Below are positions 6,201 through 7,596 of a stretch of DNA of 7,596 nucleotides, piece after piece (position 1 is the first letter of the stretch; every line of letters starts with the position of its first letter). Source of the DNA: Clostridia bacterium (lineage in GTDB: Bacteria > Bacillota > Clostridia > TANB77 > CAG-508). The notes beneath the pieces were generated by a model. The model was not told the DNA's origin and did not search any database. It worked only from the letters and a program-made list of their open reading frames with translations. The stretch covers positions 1 to 7,596 of the forward strand of contig CAAECB010000093.1 in the NCBI GenBank assembly GCA_900754285.1, read 5' to 3'. The position numbers were made by a program, and so were the translations under genes.

Positions 6201-7596
6201 AGAAGTTCAAAAAACAACAGACGGAATTTACATAGCAAAAGTAGACCAAAACAAAGTAAGTAGTATGGTAGAAGCAATTTCAAGTTCAAGCACAACACAA
6301 ATTAAAATAAATGATACACCATATCAAGTAAAAACATCAAAGGAAAAAGTAGACTTATCAGAAGATGTAACAAAAGTAATAATAACAGTAAAAAATGCAG
6401 CAGGAAATCAAGTAGAATATAAATTGTATATAGTAAAAGAAAACAGTCCAGCAGAAGACGACGCAAACCTAAAAGAAGTAAAAGCAAATGAAAACCAAGC
6501 CACATTAAAAGACGACGGAACATATGAAGTAACAGTAAAAGCAACAGAAACACAAGTCAACTTAGAAGCAATAGCAAACCAAGAGTTAGCATATGTATCA
6601 GTAGACGGAAACACAGAAACAAGAGGAAGCAACACAAAACAAATAGACATGAGCACAGAAACAACAAAAGTAATAACAGTAACCGTAAAATCAATAAGTG
6701 GCAAAACAAAACAATATACAATAAAAATTCACAGACTATCAGCAATAACAGGAAAAATAATAACACAAGCTGCAGACCAAACAAAACAAACCGCAACAAT
6801 AAAAGTCTATAACTCACAAGACACAAGAGACGAAAATGATGCAGAAGACCCAAGAAAAGTAATCCAAGAAATACAAATAAATCCAGACGGAACATACACA
6901 CTAGACTTAGAACCAGGAGAATATGACATAGTAATCAGCAAGACCTCTTACCTAGAACACAGAGTAACAAATATAGTAGTAAAAGATGGGGAAATTATTA
7001 CTATAGATGACATCAACATCTATGCAGGAGATCTTGACGAAAACGAAGAAATTGAAATCGAAGATCTAACAAGCATCATAGAAAACTATGGAACAATAAC
7101 AGATGACAACAAAGCACAAAAAGAAAAATATGACTTAAACGAAGACGGCATAGTAAATAAACAAGACAGAAGCATCTTAAAAGCAAACTATGGAAAAACA
7201 AAAACAACAGAAAAATGGGTAGACCCAAATCCACCAGCACAAACAACAGCAAGCTCAAATGAAACATTAAACACAGCAATAAACTCAGCAGTATCAAACG
7301 TAGCAACGCAAGCAAGAATATTTGCAAGAGCAAGCACAAACAATACAGCAACACAAACACAAAACTTTGTAAAACCATTAAAGAGTACATATACAATAAC
7401 ATCAGCATATGGAACAAGAGTACATCCAACAACAGGAGAAGTAAAAAAACATACAGGAATAGACCTAGCAGGAACACACCATGCAGAAGTAGTATCAGTA
7501 GCAGATGGAGAAGTAACATATGCAGGAGTACAAAAAGGATTTGGTAACAGTGTAGAAATCAAGCATATTGTAAATGGGGAAACAATATACAGCTTC
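1..7596 (+). CDS. Giant repeat-stalk surface protein with dockerin and M23 endopeptidase domain (partial at both ends)
   Basis: Frame 1 is open across all 2,532 codons; I translated every line and found no stop. Start and stop lie outside the window, so no signal peptide, ribosome binding site or anchor can be assessed. In order it holds 23 cadherin-like beta-sandwich repeats (residues 1-2247), a carboxypeptidase-regulatory-like domain (about 2248-2342), a dockerin-like calcium-binding pair (2343-2399), a low-complexity linker (2400-2455) and an M23 metallopeptidase domain (2456 to the edge). Composition is Thr, Lys, Glu, Ile, Val, Ala and Asn rich, with only five Cys (353, 677, 980, 1166, 1712) and five Trp, typical of secreted Gram-positive repeat proteins. 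M23 enzymes cut peptide cross-bridges or stem peptides of peptidoglycan, so the inferred role is wall hydrolysis outside the membrane at the tip of a long stalk. The target (own wall, division, or a competitor) cannot be told from the sequence. Codon use is strongly A-ending throughout. The reading frame is nearly certain; the function is moderately sure. Confidence 0.97.
289..570 (+). repeat. Cadherin-like repeat 2
   Basis: Residues 97-190, 94 residues, the commonest unit length in this array. It starts A-S-L-E-E-L-T-V-D-N, has a T-V-S-I-D-A core strand and ends with I-Q-V-T-A-E-N-G-D-K-V-T-Y-T-L-T-I, a good match to the family's closing hairpin. Confidence 0.8.
571..861 (+). repeat. Cadherin-like repeat 3 (extended last loop)
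   Basis: Residues 191-287. Starts L-T-E-L-E-T-V-T-V-D-G-K-E-A, one of the cleanest family starts. The usual A-x-D-G-T turn near the end is replaced by a longer charged loop, F-G-E-G-E-N-E-R-E-K-E-Y, before the closing Y-T-L-I-L strand. Confidence 0.8.
862..1152 (+). repeat. Cadherin-like repeat 4 (D-P-D-N-P loop variant)
   Basis: Residues 288-384. Starts L-L-S-V-T-V-N-G-H. The closing hairpin carries a T-D-P-D-N-P-E-Q-T-K-E-Y loop instead of the A-E-D-G-T turn; repeat 11 has almost the same loop. Contains one of five cysteines (Cys353), with no partner within the domain. Confidence 0.78.
1153..1452 (+). repeat. Cadherin-like repeat 5
   Basis: Residues 385-484. Starts N-T-L-L-S-L-T-V-G-N-Q, core strand A-K-V-S-I-N-G, closing V-K-A-L-N-G-D-I-E-T-Y-T-L-E-I. 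Holds a short patch of locally rare codons (TCC, AGG, TTG, GGG) at 1342-1368. Confidence 0.8.
1453..1740 (+). repeat. Cadherin-like repeat 6
   Basis: Residues 485-580. Starts N-L-K-E-V-T-V-D-G-N-K-A and ends V-T-A-E-D-G-T-T-K-T-Y-T-L-I-I, the most canonical closing motif in the window. The DNA of that motif recurs in repeats 7 and 8 at exact 282-base steps. Confidence 0.85.
1682..2268 (+). repeat. Phase-locked short direct DNA repeats (repeats 6-8)
   Basis: The 23 bases at 1682-1704 recur exactly at 2246-2268, 564 bases away, which is twice 282. A copy of the 21-base core with one mismatch lies at 1966-1986, one 282-base step from the first. They encode the V-T-A-(E/Q)-D-G-T turn at the end of units 6, 7 and 8. 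The exact 94-codon period makes these plausible crossover points between units, though selection for the same motif plus biased codons could also produce them. Confidence 0.75.
1741..2022 (+). repeat. Cadherin-like repeat 7
   Basis: Residues 581-674, 94 residues. Starts N-L-L-S-V-K-V-E-G-K-E-A, core strand A-K-V-Q-I-D-N, closing V-T-A-Q-D-G-T-T-E-E-Y-T-L-I-V. Same length as repeat 8 with closely aligned motifs. Confidence 0.85.
2023..2304 (+). repeat. Cadherin-like repeat 8
   Basis: Residues 675-768, 94 residues. Starts C-K-L-A-I-L-K-V-D-G-E with Cys677, core strand A-Q-I-N-I-N, closing V-T-A-E-D-G-T-A-K-K-Y-T-L-I-V. Confidence 0.83.
2305..2604 (+). repeat. Cadherin-like repeat 9 (divergent first half)
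   Basis: Residues 769-868. The first strand reads E-I-T-I-I-Y-K-E-D-E and lacks the L-x-x-L-x-V-D-G pattern, and the N/Y-x-Y strand is replaced by K-G-T-I-R-I. The second half is ordinary: Q-I-S-I-K-G-G core strand and V-T-A-Q-D-G-T-I-R-N-Y-E-I-T-I closing. Codons in 2422-2445 are unusually T-ending. Confidence 0.7.
2605..2898 (+). repeat. Cadherin-like repeat 10
   Basis: Residues 869-966. Starts N-N-L-E-K-L-E-A-E-G, then N-K-Y-E-I-K-M, core A-T-V-K-I-A-E-G-T, closing V-K-A-E-N-G-D-I-K-E-Y-T-I-A-I. The A-E-N-G-D turn is shared with repeat 2. Confidence 0.8.
2899..3201 (+). repeat. Cadherin-like repeat 11 (D-P-N-N-P loop variant)
   Basis: Residues 967-1067. Starts R-A-E-S-I-K-V-N-D-T-E with Cys980, core L-I-S-I-K-T-G followed by W1021. 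The closing loop A-Q-D-P-N-N-P-T-R-T-K-E-Y matches that of repeat 4, suggesting these two share a closer ancestor or were homogenised. Confidence 0.76.
3202..3483 (+). repeat. Cadherin-like repeat 12
   Basis: Residues 1068-1161, 94 residues. Starts A-D-L-E-I-I-Q-V-D-G-K-D-A, core A-K-I-E-I-S-T, closing I-T-A-Q-D-N-T-T-K-V-Y-T-L-V-I. Its end and the end of repeat 13 carry the same 19 bases, 282 bases apart. Confidence 0.83.
3477..3777 (+). repeat. Exact 19-base direct repeat at unit boundaries 12/13 and 13/14
   Basis: Bases 3477-3495 and 3759-3777 are identical, 282 bases (94 codons) apart. They encode the K-S-T-D-T-S junction at the start of repeats 13 and 14, so exactly one unit lies between them. 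Confidence 0.8.
3484..3765 (+). repeat. Cadherin-like repeat 13
   Basis: Residues 1162-1255, 94 residues. Starts T-D-T-S-C-T-I-Q-I-N-N with Cys1166; core A-T-V-E-I-A-G-D; closing V-T-A-E-N-G-E-K-A-V-Y-H-I-K-V. The opening T-D-T-S is identical to that of repeat 14. Confidence 0.76.
3766..4068 (+). repeat. Cadherin-like repeat 14
   Basis: Residues 1256-1356. Starts T-S-I-K-T-V-K-V-D-N-K, then G-K-Y-I-A-T-V; core A-K-I-Q-I-G-D-G with W1312; closing I-Q-A-Q-D-G-E-T-P-A-I-T-K, a longer turn than usual. Confidence 0.78.
4069..4359 (+). repeat. Cadherin-like repeat 15 (divergent)
   Basis: Residues 1357-1453. Starts V-S-I-K-L-I-K-N-G-E-N, then H-T-Y-K-E-Y-I. The core strand (Y-T-T-L-K-S-G) departs from the A-x-V-x-I-x-G pattern. 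Closing V-T-A-I-A-E-T-G-R-T-Q-Q-Y-T-I is recognisable. Confidence 0.7.
4360..4665 (+). repeat. Cadherin-like repeat 16 (long opening loop)
   Basis: Residues 1454-1555, 102 residues. The first half is drawn out (D-N-T-D-I-I-D-R-F-V-D-K-D-S-V-P). The second half is canonical: Y-A-S-I-K-I-G-D core and V-T-S-Q-D-G-T-V-T-K-T-Y-N-I closing. Confidence 0.74.
4666..4944 (+). repeat. Cadherin-like repeat 17
   Basis: Residues 1556-1648, the shortest unit at 93 residues. Starts T-K-I-Q-W-L-E-V-N-K, then N-Y-E-I-T-V-K-A-T-E, which is close to the T-Y-E-V-T-V-K-A-T-E of repeat 23. Closing V-T-A-L-D-G-T-V-K-K-Y-K-L-T-I. Confidence 0.8.
4945..5235 (+). repeat. Cadherin-like repeat 18 (super-repeat copy A, unit 1)
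   Basis: Residues 1649-1745. L-E-K-V-Y-L-D-G-R-K, then D-D-N-T-F-E-I-D-V-K-K-G-T, then T-E-Y-V-S-V-N-G-N align with repeat 21 nearly gap-free over the first half. Closing loop is extended (F-E-G-E-V-D-E-T-K-D-Y). Contains Cys1712. Confidence 0.8.
5236..5541 (+). repeat. Cadherin-like repeat 19 (super-repeat copy A, unit 2)
   Basis: Residues 1746-1847. Opening strand is L-E-D-L-K-V-T-I-K-L-D-D-E-E, longer than the usual T-V-D-G-K start. Contains W1786. Closing V-K-N-G-A-G-E-E-K-E-Y-K-V-Y-V-I-K matches V-K-N-A-A-G...E-Y-K-L-Y-I-V-K of repeat 22. Confidence 0.76.
5542..5853 (+). repeat. Cadherin-like repeat 20 (super-repeat copy A, unit 3)
   Basis: Residues 1848-1951, the longest unit at 104 residues. 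Core S-K-V-S-I-E-G-N-R-E-T-R-G-T-N-T matches V-D-G-N-T-E-T-R-G-S-N-T of repeat 23. Closing I-T-S-I-D-G-D-V-Q-Q-Y-L-V-N-I. Confidence 0.77.
5854..6153 (+). repeat. Cadherin-like repeat 21 (super-repeat copy B, unit 1)
   Basis: Residues 1952-2051. L-K-Q-V-Y-V-D-N-R, D-D-Q-N-F-T-I-D-I-V-K-G-T and N-E-Y-V-S-I-A-G-N mirror repeat 18. Closing loop S-N-K-L-D-K-T-A-D-D-Y-K-E-K-E-Y is extended, as in its counterpart. Confidence 0.79.
6154..6450 (+). repeat. Cadherin-like repeat 22 (super-repeat copy B, unit 2)
   Basis: Residues 2052-2150. Opening D-L-Q-L-T-I-K-V-D-E-Q-E and T-T-D-G-I-Y-I mirror repeat 19 (T-I-K-L-D-D-E-E, D-T-D-G-N-Y-V). It shares the lengthened first strand seen only in these two units. 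Confidence 0.77.
6451..6741 (+). repeat. Cadherin-like repeat 23 (super-repeat copy B, unit 3; last of array)
   Basis: Residues 2151-2247. Starts A-N-L-K-E-V-K-A-N-E-N, then T-Y-E-V-T-V-K-A-T-E, core A-Y-V-S-V-D-G-N, closing V-K-S-I-S-G-K-T-K-Q-Y-T-I-K-I-H. The array ends here; the next segment lacks the family motifs. Confidence 0.8.
6742..7026 (+). other. Carboxypeptidase-regulatory / SpaA-like beta-sandwich domain (within the CDS)
   Basis: Residues about 2248-2342. It opens A-I-T-G-K-I-I-T-Q, then T-A-T-I-K-V-Y-N, then I-N-P-D-G-T-Y-T-L-D-L-E-P-G-E-Y-D-I-V-I-S-K as separate strands, then S-Y-L-E-H-R-V-T-N-I-V-V-K-D-G-E and ends D-D-I-N-I-Y-A-G-D. The order G-x-I, D-G-x-Y-x-L, P-G-x-Y-x-I-x-I-x-K, S/G-Y-L is typical of carboxypeptidase-regulatory-like or CNA-B/SpaA-like domains. 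In clostridial proteins such a domain often sits directly before a dockerin. No catalytic function is expected; it probably braces the dockerin. The family split (regulatory-like versus an X-module) cannot be decided by eye. Confidence 0.68.
7027..7197 (+). other. Dockerin-like pair of calcium-binding loops (within the CDS)
   Basis: Residues about 2343-2399. Loop 1 has D2344, D2346, N2348 and D2355 at positions 1, 3, 5 and 12, followed by a helix ending E-N-Y-G. Loop 2 has D2378, N2380, D2382-G2383 and D2389 at the same positions, followed by a helix ending A-N-Y-G-K. Two F-hand loops, each followed by a helix ending N-Y-G, is the type I dockerin pattern. Dockerins bind cohesin domains with calcium and attach enzymes to scaffolds. 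Loop 1 lacks the usual Gly at position 6 (Glu2349) and is strongly acidic. Residues 10-11 differ between the loops (Ile-Glu versus Lys-Gln), so the near-symmetry of classical dockerins is lost. It may bind an unusual cohesin or serve only as a calcium-stabilised spacer. Confidence 0.85.
7198..7365 (+). other. Ala/Thr/Asn/Ser-rich linker (within the CDS)
   Basis: Residues about 2400-2455. After K-W-V-D-P-N-P-P-A-Q come many Ala, Thr, Asn, Ser and Gln with few hydrophobic residues, and a possible short helix at S-A-V-S-N-V-A-T-Q-A-R-I-F-A-R-A. It is most simply a flexible tether that separates the peptidase from the dockerin. Confidence 0.7.
7366..7596 (+). other. M23 (LytM/lysostaphin-type) zinc endopeptidase domain, cut by the window edge
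   Basis: Residues 2456-2532 are the N-terminal part of the domain. I-T-S-A-Y-G-T-R-V-H-P-T-T-G-E is the family entry motif (ending at Glu2480). H2484-T-G-I-D2488 is the H-x-x-x-D motif giving the first two zinc ligands. V-A-D-G-E-V-T-Y-A-G and G-F-G-N-S-V-E-I-K-H (to His2522) are the following conserved strands. The window stops at T-I-Y-S-F, just where family members continue with a Y-x-H segment and later the H-x-H motif that supplies the catalytic His and the third zinc ligand. Those residues cannot be checked, so activity is likely but not shown. M23 enzymes hydrolyse peptidoglycan peptide bonds outside the cell. One oddity is H2493-H2494 where many members have a Pro after G-T. Confidence 0.93.

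Larger units (their letters stand above)
4945..6741 (+). repeat. Three-domain super-repeat: 18-19-20 duplicated as 21-22-23
   Basis: Units 18/21, 19/22 and 20/23 resemble each other pairwise more than they resemble their immediate neighbours. Copy A is 4945-5853 (303 codons) and copy B is 5854-6741 (296 codons). Landmarks are an alternating lengthened first strand (19 and 22), a G-N-x-E-T-R-G-x-N-T motif (20 and 23; DNA near 5716 and 6607, 891 bases apart) and an x-V-Y-x-D-x-R opening (18 and 21). The two copies have clearly diverged, so the event is not recent. Confidence 0.75.

Noticed and set aside
1..6741. CRISPR array or DNA satellite as an explanation of the periodicity
   Set aside because: The roughly 280-310-base period is coding, units differ strongly in DNA, frame is kept throughout, and there are no short identical repeats with unique spacers.
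1..7596. Mollicute (code 4) or methanogen origin suggested by AT richness
   Set aside because: All tryptophans are TGG with no in-frame TGA, unlike code-4 mollicutes. A peptidoglycan-cutting M23 domain with a dockerin fits a wall-bearing Gram-positive bacterium better than a methanogen.
2484..7596. Transmembrane segment or LPXTG-type sorting signal
   Set aside because: No hydrophobic stretch of about 20 residues or LPxTG-like motif was seen in the frame-1 translation; any anchor must lie outside the window.

Overview
The whole 7,596-base window is the inside of one giant protein-coding gene on the + strand. Frame 1 runs from the first base to the last, 2,532 codons, with no stop codon. Neither the start nor the stop of the gene is present, so the full protein is longer than 2,532 residues. 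I see no intergenic DNA, RNA gene, mobile element, promoter or terminator.

Layout (residues numbered from the window start): residues 1-2247 are 23 tandem beta-sandwich repeats of 93-104 residues. They resemble the 'cadherin-like beta-sandwich' family of low-GC Gram-positive surface proteins (Pfam Cadherin-like, PF12733, by pattern recognition). Each begins with a strand like L-x-x-L-x-V-D-G-K and ends with a strand pair like V-x-V-T-A-E-D-G-T-x-K-x-Y-T-L-x-I. After the repeats come a carboxypeptidase-regulatory/SpaA-like beta domain (about 2248-2342), a dockerin-like pair of calcium loops (about 2343-2399), an Ala/Thr/Asn-rich linker (about 2400-2455), and an M23 (lysostaphin/LytM-type) peptidoglycan endopeptidase domain (from about 2456) that the window edge cuts off.

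Organism: the DNA is AT-rich and its coding strand is extremely rich in A. A-ending codons dominate (ATA, ACA, GCA, GTA, GGA, AGA, CCA, TTA/CTA) and CGN arginine codons are almost absent. All five tryptophans are TGG and no in-frame TGA occurs, which fits the standard bacterial code and argues against TGA-reading mollicutes. With the domain set, this points to a low-GC Bacillota, most likely a clostridial, gut-type bacterium. This is inference and no taxon can be fixed.

Likely job (inference): a secreted or surface-displayed cell-wall hydrolase whose catalytic head sits at the end of a very long repeat stalk, with a dockerin next to the head as a possible attachment point. The most notable internal structure is a three-domain super-repeat (units 18-19-20 copied as 21-22-23), plus short exact DNA repeats in phase with a 94-codon period, which suggest the stalk grew by unequal recombination.
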